Assembly: GCA_018466975.1 (NCBI GenBank)
Contig: CM031563.1
Location: forward strand, 2,356,001 to 2,420,000
Reading direction: 5' to 3'
DNA from: Sparassis latifolia
Taxonomy: Eukaryota; Basidiomycota; Agaricomycetes; Polyporales; Sparassidaceae
DNA length: 64,000 nucleotides
The translations under genes and the position numbers were made by a program. The notes beneath the pieces are model-generated. The model was not told the origin of the DNA, did not search any database, and saw only the letters and a list, made by a program, of their open reading frames with translations. This document shows positions 51,901-64,000 of this stretch, in pieces (position 1 is the stretch's first letter; each line of letters opens with the position of its first letter).

Positions 51901-54435
51901 TGTCCATCATGAACTCCTGGTCACACCAGAAGGATCTGACTCTCATTGGAGCTATGATCCATCTGTATGGAACATGGAAGAAGTTGTATTACAACCATCA
52001 CTTCAAGTTTATTACTTCTCGCCAGACCTGCCAGATGTGTCAGAAGAAACAGCAGAAGAAGCCTGGGAGATGGTTAAGAATGAGCCATTGGAACTGGTAG
52101 AAGAAGCTACAGAGGATTGGGATGACGAGGACCAACTTCCACCACTTATAACCTTACATGGAGAGTCGCATGAGGATCTACATGAGGATTCAGATATGGA
52201 TATAGACAGTGTACCAGAAGAATGCCCTGCTAAACCCAAAACCATTGGAGCAACATTTTCTGCAAGAAAGACCATAATTGCTGGAGACAAGCCATTCATG
52301 TTCCTTGGCGCAGAACTGTATCCACAAACTGAAGATCATGCTATACCTCTGGAATATGACCCATATGAAGACACCTCAACTACTAGTGAATTAGGCATGG
52401 AAGGGACATTCATTCCTACAGAGAATCAGCAGTCTCAGTTCAGTCATTCAGACGAAATATATATTATTCCACCAGTACCACCGCCAACGCCTATTACTAC
52501 AGTCGAGGCAGAATCATGGATTGCTATGAACCAGGCAGGAAGTGTAGGGGCCTCAAAACCACATTCCTCACAGACAGGAACACCTACTGGACCTGGAACA
52601 ACACCTACTTTACCCCATAAAGCAATGGTGGTTAGCAGGCAAATACAACATGGTCAACGTGCAAACTTGCCTATTTTGGAAAGTTTGCATGAGAAGCAAT
52701 TGGACATGGCCAGTTTTGAAGAACCTGTACAGACTCAGGATGAAGATTGGTGTATGGTGGATGAGACAATCAGCATGGCAGAGGATGAATGGGGACAAAC
52801 TCACCAATATGGACCTTCAAGCATTTCCAATTGTCTGCAGATCCTTCCAGAATTGCAATACCCTGCAGAAGAAGAGATTAGCAGCCAGGGAACAGAAGGA
52901 GTATCATACCAAGTTGCTGTTGCAGCACAGGATGCTGGAAGTACAGTCAAGGGATGGCTGCAGAGTGCAGGTGCCTGTGACAGTGTGGACAGGCATAGTT
53001 CATCCTCCACAGACTGCAAGGCAAAGGGACCTATGGAGATTAATATTAGCATGAAGAACGAGCCAGGATCAACTTACATGGACCCAAGGAATGCCTTGTC
53101 TGCTGCAGGAGAAGAACTCGGAGTGGAATGCCATTTAAGCGCCCGTATCCGCACAAACTCGCAGGGATTATCTTCTACCGGTTGTGGATTGGAAAAACTT
53201 ATGAAAAGGGATATTAGCAAGCACAACAAGCTAGGAATGACTTACAGGATGCCCTGGAATGGCCCAGATATTGCAGGAGGAGGAACGTGTCATTTAAGCG
53301 CCCATATCTCCACAAACTCTCGCCTGGTTCATCTTCCACCGGCTATGGACTGGAAGAAGCTGTAGGAAAAGATATTAGTGAACAGAACGAAGCATTATCG
53401 ACTTACCTGGACCCTTGGATTGCTCCTGCTAGTACAGGAGAAGGACTTCGAGTGGTGCGTCATTTAAGTGCCCGTGTGCGTGCAAACTCACAGAGTTTAT
53501 CTTCCACAGGCCCTGAAGTAGAAGAAGCTGTAGAAAATGATATTAGCATGCAGAACGAAACAGGAATAACATACCAGGACCCATCTTCAGCACTCAGTAG
53601 CAGAGAAGACTCCATGGGGTGGGTTCACAGTGTGAACACTCCAGGAAGTGCAAGCCTTCATAGTTCCTGCTGTGCAAGCCCTGAAGCGATGGATCTAGAT
53701 GAAGAAGAGATTAGTACACAAGCAAACGATGAAATAGTGCACTGCCAGTTTGTTGCAGGACCCGAAACCACAGAAGAACTCAAGCCGTGCAGTGTGAGCA
53801 CCCGCAACAGTGAGAATTTTCGTGGTTTGTTTTGTGCAAATCCCGGGCAGAAGAAAGCTGTGAAAGACGAAGTCAGCAAGGCAGAAGAAGAAGTGGCAAC
53901 TTACCAAGGTATTGCGGCATCAGGAGGCCACGCAGGAAAAGGACTTGAGGTGGCCAGTGACTCATTGTGCGCTAGTGCTGGAGACGATGCACACAGCGTG
54001 AGCGGGCCAAACACCATGCAAGAGGGAAGCCGCACATTGACTGAGGATGATGCGCAGAGTGCGCGACTGCCTGGACCTGAGAGCACGAGTGTCGAGGCCT
54101 GCGGAAGTCCCAAATTAGTGCACATTAACGGAACCAAAGTGAAATGCACCCACGGAAGTCCCGAGGCCCACGAGACTGCATGTAGAGCCTGCGCAATGTG
54201 TGCAACCTTGCATGAAATTGCTGTGTGTGCTGGTCCGGAAATGCAGGAAGAAGAAATGGAAGACATACCTTTTTCTTTGTTGAATTCTGAAGGCCAATAC
54301 AGAATCATGCAAGAAGTTCTTGCAATGCCGAAAGTCCCAGAGAATGTTGCCAACCCCTCTGGCCCGAGTTGCATTAGCAGCATCGTACTACACCTGAATG
54401 ATGCAAGAGATAGGAAGGAGCTTACCGGGAGATAG
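51806..54435 (+). pseudogene. Gypsy-3 long acidic/repetitive linker between protease and RT
   Basis: Two overlapping open frames (51806-53365, 519 codons; 53287-54435, 382 codons) read as one acidic Ser/Glu-rich protein split by a frameshift. From about 53040 to 53600 they contain three to four imperfect repeats of ~55 residues, marked by HLSARIRTNSQGLSSTG, HLSAHISTNS and HLSARVRANSQSLSSTG. These alternate with DIS..NE..TY.DP. The function is unknown. The position between protease and RT is where such elements carry variable linkers. Confidence 0.6.
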
Positions 54436-55342
54436 GGAAAGGCTGCCACTGCCCTGAGGACTTGGCAGGCCCACGGCACCCTCGAGAGACATGCAGGAGT
54501 CAGAATGAACAGCATCGAGCGACGCGCGGATCTGACTGACTCATTGCATGGGAATATGGAATCAGCATTGGTCGCCAGTGCAGAGTGAGAGCTCGGAAAG
54601 TACAGAACCCAAGAATACAGAGAATACTAGAGAGAATATGGAGACTAGTGGAGATCACACCATGGAGAGTCAGAATTTGCAAGGGGGAGAGATTCAGATC
54701 GCCACAATGAATCTCGATGAGGCATGAGAACTCAGAGCTGAGGATTATAGCTCACCGGCTGCGATGGAATTCCTTTCCTTGCCCCCCATAGATCCTCAGC
54801 CAGCCATGTCTGACCCTCAGAATGAAGATCCTGCCCTGTGACCTTCTGTACTGGACTTATCTGTTTTGCTGTTGGTTCATGGTGTTCGGCCATCGGAGAT
54901 TTACATTCTGCCAAATCGTCTAGTGCCACGCCACCCTCCTTCAGCATATGTTCCCTGACGTGCTCCTCCCAGGCATGCTTCTAGACATTCTTCGAGGGAT
55001 CCACCAGCATATTGTTCCCAGCCAGTTGGATGGACAGTTCTGGAACAGGATTCACAGATTGTGATTAGACGTGTACCTCCTCCGGGCCGAGAAGGCACAT
55101 CTTCACCCATTTCTCAGTCATCAAGTGCATTATCTGCACATCGCTACTCACCCGAGGTGACGATCGAGGAAGCTGTAACCCAAGTGATGGCCATTGCTGC
55201 CACCATTGATGCGGTTGCTCAGAGCAGCCATAGTTGTGAACAGTTGCCTGTTGCGATTGGAGTTATAGGGAATGGACCAATTGCGATCGGAGTTGCGAAT
55301 GGAGTCATGGAGAATGGAGCTACTGAGGCACACTCTTGAGAG

Positions 55343-56161
55343 ATGTCTATGGGACCAAGAGAGGTGATCAACTTGATATCTGATGATGATGAGGAGACAC
55401 TCTCGACAGCTGCTAGATTGCGGTCACTGTCGTATCAGCCACAGTCACCTTCACCGCCACCTGCATACACTTCTCCCCCATTACTGACATCACCGCTTAT
55501 TGTCCCTGACACCGATCATGTTCATGTGGCACCAGATCCTGAAGAGTTCTACACATATGCGAATCAGACACAGGAACCGACTCCTCCTCACTTGGCAGCC
55601 ATTTTGGAGTATGTCCACTATCATCTTCGTACAGATGAATCTTCTGGAGATGGTGATATCATGGAAATCAAGAAGCATCGTGGTGTGTTCATTATGGCTT
55701 ATCAGGCTGTGGTTGGACGTGCACATGCAGAAGGATTGGCAGATTGCAGAGAGCAGGAAGGATGGGTCGAGGGTGTTCTTGCCCACAATGCAGACTACCT
55801 GGCTCATTCTGCTTGGGAACACACTCACATTGGTCAGCTTATGGGTGTGAACCTAACCCAGTTCCAGCTTGAGGACATCGATACACATGGACATCAGCTT
55901 ATGGGCACCTCCAATGTCTACCTATGGCCTTTTGAGGTTACATGCCTCATGGAAGTCCACATGATGTACTCTCTTCCAGAAGCCTACACTGTTGATTGGT
56001 CCACAGGGGAAGAAGATCATGCCACTCTACTGGAGATCATTAGAGTCCTTTTGTTTTACAGGCCTCCTGCACAAGGCTCTGCCTTCATCATTGATCAGCT
56101 TATTTGTGCCAACCTGGGCGGTTATGGCAAGTACCCATACCTTCCAGGGGATGGGCACTAA
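55343..56161 (+). CDS. Unknown 272-residue ORF within Gypsy-3
   Basis: The open frame begins with MSMGPREVINLISDDDEE. Residues 8-18 look like a SUMO-interacting motif (hydrophobic I-N-L-I followed by SDDDEE). A Pro/Ser-rich segment and a helical domain follow (AAILEYVHYHLRTDESSGDG, AHAEGLADCREQ, LLEIIRVLLFYRPPAQG). The preceding 55061-55339 frame (RRVPPPGREGTSSPISQSSS) looks like the earlier part of the same protein, separated by one TGA. It lies inside the retrotransposon between protease and RT. It could be element-encoded or captured. I recognise no enzyme domain. Confidence 0.5.
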   Translation: MSMGPREVINLISDDDEETLSTAARLRSLSYQPQSPSPPPAYTSPPLLTSPLIVPDTDHVHVAPDPEEFYTYANQTQEPTPPHLAAILEYVHYHLRTDESSGDGDIMEIKKHRGVFIMAYQAVVGRAHAEGLADCREQEGWVEGVLAHNADYLAHSAWEHTHIGQLMGVNLTQFQLEDIDTHGHQLMGTSNVYLWPFEVTCLMEVHMMYSLPEAYTVDWSTGEEDHATLLEIIRVLLFYRPPAQGSAFIIDQLICANLGGYGKYPYLPGDGH

Positions 56162-56550
56162 ATGTATGTTTCCAATTTATTTATGGCCTTCTACTGTACA
56201 TTATGTGTGAGATTTCTGAATTCATGGCCATTTTCATTTTGTGACTGAATGTATATGTCTGTCTTGGCTGTTCATCTTCACCATTTCTTGCCTGCCATTG
56301 TATTTTACAAATGTTTTGGATGGGCACTGTATGATAGCTGTGGACATTTTATACTACACATAGTATAGTAGATGGGTTTCAGTTGTATTTTGTTTGCAGT
56401 GCTCAGCAATAAAAGTGGAAGAGAAAACCCAGATCTATGTGTGCAGAGATCAGAAAGAGACTGAAAGGTCCAGAAAAATAAAATAAACAGGGAAAAATTA
56501 TAACACAAAAATATGGAGAGGCAGGGGATGGCGCACCACACTATTAACAT

Positions 56551-57600
56551 ATGAAGTACACTAATATACAGACACCCACTATGTGCGCGCCTACACCTAC
56601 CCTGCATTCTGTTACCAGTGATTATAGCAGATCATCGTGCAGTGTTGCCACTAAGGCAAATGCACACTACATCGAGATTCAAGAGACCAGTACTGCTCAT
56701 GTTCCATTGGACCCAGTCTTATTCCAGGAGGAGTGGGAGGACCCCAATGAAGAAGTTTTTATGTTTATGGGCACAGAAGTCTATGGTGCTTATAAGCGAG
56801 TGGATCGTAAAGTCAAGCCAGTACCAGGAGTTTTTCCAGAAGATGCACGTGTTATTCGGAAGTTTTCAGAGGATCCCCTAGCATCCTTACCAGTACTCAG
56901 ACCCCACTCACCTGAATTTGTACCTGGAAACCGAATCACTCAGGAATGAATGGATGCAATAAATATCAATCCGGATGGGTAACAGGTATTTATGAATCAA
57001 GCCAGTCCTCATACCGATCAAGATGGTTCTGTGTGCTGAAGAAGAGTGGAAAACTGTGCATTGTACATGATTTGCAGCCCTTAAACAAAGTTACAGTACG
57101 AGATGCTGGATTACCACCAAACATTGATGACTTTGTGGAACCATCTGCAGGGCGCAAGTGTTACACTGTTGGAGACCTACACTGGGGATTTGATGCTCGC
57201 AAAGTGCATCCATCCAGCCGAGATATGACTGCATTTCAGACACCTTTGGGACTACTCCGAATCACTTCATTACCCACTGGTTTCACAAATTCTCCAGTGA
57301 AGTTCCAGACAAGTATGGCCTTTATACTTAAACCCAAGATGCCCCATACTGCAGACATATTTATCGATGACCTACCAATCAAGGGACCAGACACAGATTA
57401 TCCTATGGAGAATGGAGAACCTGAAGTGCTTGAAGAAAATCCAGGTGTACGATGATTTATTTGGGAACATGCAGTTGATGTTCATCGAATCATCCACTGA
57501 GTTGGACATGCTGGAGGAACCTTCTCTGCAACCAAGTTTCAGATTGCAAGACCAGAAGTTGTGATTGTGGGCCAGAAGTGCACACCTGCTGGACATTTGC
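56551..57600 (+). pseudogene. Gypsy-3 reverse transcriptase
   Basis: It reads YKRVDRKVKPVPGVFPEDA, then ITQE plus a stop. After an apparent deletion (the usual linker of some 100 residues is missing near 56975) it continues with YESSQSSYRSRWFCVLKKSG, LPTGFTNSPVKF and TADIFIDDLPIKG. The palm motif IDD is at ~57365. A frameshift follows ENPGV at ~57450. Confidence 0.8.
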
Positions 57601-58240
57601 CCGATGATCAGAAAGTGGAGAAAATCCTGAATTGGCCTGAACTGAAGATTGTGCGAGATGTTCGTGCATTCATGGGATTATGTGGAACTGTTTGCATATG
57701 GATTTGGGACTATTCAAAGATTGGCCGCCCACTTACAGAGCTTACAAGAGTTGGGATGGAGTTCATATGGGAGGAGCGAAGACAAGCTGCATTTGATCAG
57801 CTCAAAGTTGCAGTCACCTCAGCACCAGCATTGCGCCCAATTGACTACACATCACAAAATCCTGTTGTGCTGGCTGTTGACTCAAGCAAATATGCTGTTG
57901 GATTCCTACTTGGACAATTTGATGATGATGGATGAAAGAGGCCAGCCAGATATGGATCAATTCCAATGAATGAGCGAGAGTCAAGATACTCACAGCCAAA
58001 GCTGGAATTATATGGACTTTATCAAGCACTCAGGGCATATCGCTTATACCTTATTGGGGCACACAACCTACACGTTGAAGTGGATGCCAAGTATATCAAG
58101 GGAATGTTGAATGAGCCCGACCTACAGCTGAATGCCACAATTAACCGATAGATTCAAGGCATCCTTTTATTTCACTTCACACTTATTCATGTACCAGCAC
58201 ACAAGCATCAAGGACCTGATGCATTGTCTAGAAGAGAATT
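57561..58240 (+). pseudogene. Gypsy-3 RNase H region
   Basis: It reads IVGQKCTPAGHLPDDQKVEK, APALRPIDYTSQNPVVLAVD, NERESRYSQPKLELYGLYQ, NLHVEVDAKYIKGMLNEPD and HVPAHKHQGPDALSRRELA. Stops at ~57933 (CGA to TGA type) and ~58149 (TGG to TAG type, after NATINR) interrupt it. Confidence 0.85.
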
Positions 58241-59194
58241 GGCCCCTGAAGAAGAGGTTGAAGAAGATGATGACAGTTGGCTAGATGAAATTCCCCTGTA
58301 TATGGAGATTGCTATGCAAGATAGGCAACAGGAACATGCCTTTGTAGGCATAGTCAATGCCGATGTTATAGATTCACCCACAGTATTGGCAACATCTATT
58401 TCCAAGCAAGATCAGATGCTTCTGCAGTATCATCACTTTTTACAGACACTCGAGACACCAGAGTTGAAATACAACCAGGAGAGGAGAAGATTTATCTGGA
58501 AGGCCACCCATTTTCTCATGCGCAATGCCAAATTATATCGTCATAATGGACAGAAGCCTCCACTGAAAGTGATTTTCAGTGAGAAATCTTGGCTAGCCAT
58601 CCTTACACAGGCACATGAAGAACTTGGACGTCGAGGAGAGCATGCTGTTATGCAAACATTAAAGGAGCGATTTTACTGGCCAAATATGTGAAATGATATT
58701 CGACATCATGTGCGATCATGTCACCAGTGTCAAATCCGGAGTGTCAAGAAAGTTGAAGTGCCTATCATTATATCTGCACCTTCTACTATCTTCACCAAAA
58801 TCTACCTCAACATCATGTTTATGCCAGAAGCCAAGGGTTTCTAGTACATTGTTGCAGCTCGTGATGACCTCTCACAAGCAGCAGAAGGACGTGCATTATG
58901 TAAAGCTTCTGCAAAGGCTGTTGCACAATTTATCTCAGAGGAAGTTTTCTGCCGTTATGGTGCAGTGGGACAAGTAACCACAGACAATGGGAATGAAGTC
59001 AAGGGTGCATTCTCCGAGCTCATGTGATGCTACCATATTCCACAAGTCAAGATATCTGCGTATAACTCTAAAGCCAATGGAGTCGTTGAGTGAGGATGCT
59101 TCATTATTCGGGAATCACTTGTCAAGTCATGCAATGGCAAAATTTCTCAATGGCCAGACCATGTACATCATGCATTCTTTACCGACTGCATATC
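58224..59194 (+). pseudogene. Gypsy-3 integrase, cut by inverted Gypsy-2 copy
   Basis: It has the HHCC-type finger (HEELGRRGEHAVMQTLKERF then HHVRSCHQC) and, after stops, AARDDLSQAAEGRAL, EVFCRYGAVGQVTTDNGNEV (catalytic Asp) and ISAYNSKANGVVE (catalytic Glu region). TGA replaces Trp after WPNM and replaces Arg codons later. The frame ends abruptly at 59194 where the LTR begins. Confidence 0.85.
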
Positions 59195-59836
59195 TGTTAC
59201 GTGGCAGTGAAACACAAGCATCAAGTTGAGTCGTCACGAGACAAGGTCTTAGTCTAAGACACAAGTCCATTCAAGTGACACTTCTGGCGATGTCCTTGCA
59301 CTGAAGGTCGATCAGAGTTTGTTCTTATGACTCGTAGTAGCTGTCTGCTACTGACGGTCGATCTCAGTCAAAGGCAAGTGAAAAGCTGATTTAATGGTAA
59401 CCAGGTTGAGATGGAGATCACAGCTCGACAAGGTCGTCTACTTATACAAAAGGTATCTGCAGTACTATGCAGTAATGCGGGATCGTTCATTGGCTAGATA
59501 AGGTGAAACAATGTCTGGGCAAGGTAACAGCGAGGAAGTAATATGTATGAGAAAGCTGAGTAAGTTCGTGAGAGATAATCAGTACTAATGGGAATAACGA
59601 GTTGTGTATCAGAACGAGGTAAAGATGAGGCATACATGCACGTCTTGCATGCGCGATAAGAAGAAGGTCCGGAGTTGGATCTGGTGTAACCCTAGACTAG
59701 GGGTTCTGGACGTCTGGGTAAAGAATCAGAGGTTGTGCTCTGATGAGTCACATGTTGGATCACGTGGTCTGGTAACGTAAAGGGAACAAGGAAAAGAAAA
59801 AGAAAAGATGCACCACAAGTGAGGAGCATTATAACA
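59195..59836 (-). repeat. 3' LTR of the second Gypsy-2 copy
   Basis: Inverted LTR, TGTTACG at the left edge and ATAACA at the right (one base off the canonical GTAACA). Compared with the intact LTRs it shows many CpG to TpG/CpA changes, including one inside the predicted 5'-end/self-priming motif (ATCTCAACCT instead of ATCTCGACCT). Confidence 0.92.
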
Positions 59837-59849
59837 TCAGCTCCCGTCT

Positions 59850-60617
59850 AACATTTCTTGTCCCGCAAGAAATATTGTGATCTTCATTGTCGTCGGGGCA
59901 GTCGCGGACATAATGATCTTCTCCACATCTGTAGCATGTTCGCCGGCTGGTTCGTGATCCTTGTTCGGGGATACATCCATCCCTGTAGGGATGACTGTGA
60001 CATGAAGAAGTGGATGTGGTCAAGAAAGATGGTTGTGATAATGGAGATCATCCACTGGGTACGTGCGAACGAGGAGGGCGAGGTCGAATGGGAATTGATT
60101 CTGGCGACGAGCGAGGAGTGGATGCGGGTATTCTATTAGTGGTGTATCCGAGGATGTGTCCGATGTCTTCATCCCCATGCTCCCTCCAAATCTCCTGTGC
60201 TGTACGAGTAACCATGCTGCGCATCAATGACCAGACTTGGTCGACTCTGGTTCGGGCTCTACTCGTCCTTTTCTCTGCTGCGATGAGCTCTTGTCTGGCC
60301 ATCTGCATCCACTTGACCATTTCTAATGCTCATTGCATGGAAACCACTGCTTGTCGATCTTGCGGGCGATTTCGTAAGGCAACAAGGATATCTGTGAAGT
60401 CGACAGGAACACGGATAGCCGAGACCAGACGTGTGGCAAATTCTTGTTCATCCGATGCGTGACTGAGTTCGATAGAAGGTGAGGGCGATGAAGCGCGGAT
60501 AAAGGGTGTCTGTGCTTGAGAGGGTACTCCATTGACAAGCATAGGTGATGCGGGTATGCTCATAATTGTGAAGGCGAGTATATTGTGAACAAGGTCATCT
60601 ATAGCAGAAGTGGGCAT
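59850..60617 (-). pseudogene. ORF C (zinc-knuckle) remnant of second Gypsy-2 copy
   Basis: The counterpart of 37642-38385. It starts MPTSAIDDLVHNIL, has a short deletion after LAF, and shifts frame at least twice. It keeps the knuckle CYRCGEDHYVRDC with all four ligands. Replacements are mostly of CpG type. Confidence 0.8.
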
Positions 60618-60644
60618 TGATGATATGTCGTCTTCTCCTCCTTT

Positions 60645-60794
60645 TTATACCTTTCGGTCATTAAGGGGATCGCGGTTATCTGTGATGTGAAATAGAATGT
60701 CGTGGATCCGAGTAATAATCAAATAGATGAAAATCCATTGGACGATAAAGAGTATTCCCACAGAGATAAGAGCTGCCTGATCAGTTCCAGGCAT
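60645..60794 (-). CDS. Small membrane-protein ORF B, second copy
   Basis: The encoded 49 residues appear identical to ORF B of the first copy, with the same overlap with ORF A and the same TATA-like sequence after it. The frame remains open upstream of the ATG with one Arg to His change. Its conservation contrasts with the wrecked pol of this copy. Confidence 0.6.
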   Translation of the reverse strand: MPGTDQAALISVGILFIVQWIFIYLIITRIHDILFHITDNRDPLNDRKV

Positions 60795-60954
60795 CGTTCT
60801 GATCACCCCAGCCGTTAGCGTGCGGGCTGTCTCGTGTGAAGAGTGTGTGTTCGACAAGTCGTCTGATAAGGATTCGGTGGACGATCCAAAGAAAAGTGAG
60901 GGTTGTGCAGTGGAGGACGATTAGGAAGATGATGAGGAAAACCGTCTTAGTCAT
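60781..60954 (-). CDS. Small membrane-protein ORF A, second copy
   Basis: A 57-residue version of ORF A. It begins MTKTVFLIIFLIVLHC, lacks one codon relative to the first copy, and has only a few other replacements (Ala to Thr and Ile to Val in the hydrophobic segment). The transmembrane character is kept. Confidence 0.6.
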   Translation of the reverse strand: MTKTVFLIIFLIVLHCTTLTFLWIVHRILIRRLVEHTLFTRDSPHANGWGDQNDAWN

Positions 60955-60989
60955 TCCGGGTTTCTTCTCCTCTACTGGATTCCCCTGGT

Positions 60990-64000
<3,011 letters not shown>

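Larger units (their letters stand above)
48185..59194 (+). mobile_element. Gypsy-3: decayed Ty3/Gypsy element (continues past insertion)
   Basis: A left LTR, gag, protease, a very long intermediate coding region, reverse transcriptase, RNase H and integrase follow in order, then the element is cut at 59195 by an inverted Gypsy-2 copy. It uses the basidiomycete gypsy text (YKRVDRKVKPVPGVFPED, RSRWFCVLKKSGKL, NERESRYSQPKLELYGL). Most stops look like CGA to TGA or TGG to TAG/TGA, i.e. C-to-T type decay. It is not functional. Its 3' end lies outside the window. Confidence 0.85.

Overview
The window looks like a chromosome segment from a filamentous basidiomycete, probably an Agaricomycete. The evidence is many 45-65 nt GT-AG introns, a CxC2/KDZ transposase gene, three families of basidiomycete-type Ty3/Gypsy retrotransposons, and remnants of fungal NST1, NDR/Cbk1 kinase, GFA1 and USP7-type genes. 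The AreA-GATA-like (DUF1752/DUF3295) gene is also typical of these fungi. This assignment is inference from gene content.

Left part (1-26.9 kb, roughly 50% GC by eye). Positions 1-6.4 kb hold nothing I can name. At 6.48-7.53 kb there are about seven ~150-bp tandem repeats, each carrying splice-like signals. Next comes an AT-richer KDZ-type DNA transposon whose nine-exon transposase gene (7830-11129) is apparently intact. Behind it is a pseudogene island. On the minus strand, GFA1, NST1 and NDR-kinase fragments lie head to tail. On the plus strand there is a broken USP7-like deubiquitinase and several unrecognised remnants. The only intact ordinary gene I can model is the three-exon AreA-GATA-like gene at 24651-26913.

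Right part (28-64 kb) is a Russian-doll nest of transposable elements. Gypsy-1 (27976 to ~48184, decayed) is the outermost. Inside it are: Gypsy-2 (31081-39073, a young coding-complete chromovirus with a CTTCC target duplication); foldback element A (~40510-41857), which carries tRNA-like pol III boxes and was itself hit by a 482-bp Tc1/mariner-like element at a TA; foldback element B (42422-43836); and a solo Gypsy-2 LTR (43862-44507). Gypsy-3 (48185 onward) is inserted in the 3' LTR of Gypsy-1. Gypsy-3 is in turn interrupted at 59195 by a second, inverted and CpG-decayed Gypsy-2 copy that runs off the window.

The most interesting object is Gypsy-2. Its LTR and leader show a predicted self-primed reverse-transcription arrangement: a TATA box, then a 5' end complementary to the primer-binding site. 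Its gag/pol junction has a textbook -1 frameshift site with a hairpin. Downstream of pol it carries three further ORFs: two overlapping tiny membrane proteins, then a CCHC zinc-knuckle protein preceded by its own TATA-like box. The small ORFs persist in the second copy even though that copy's pol is wrecked.
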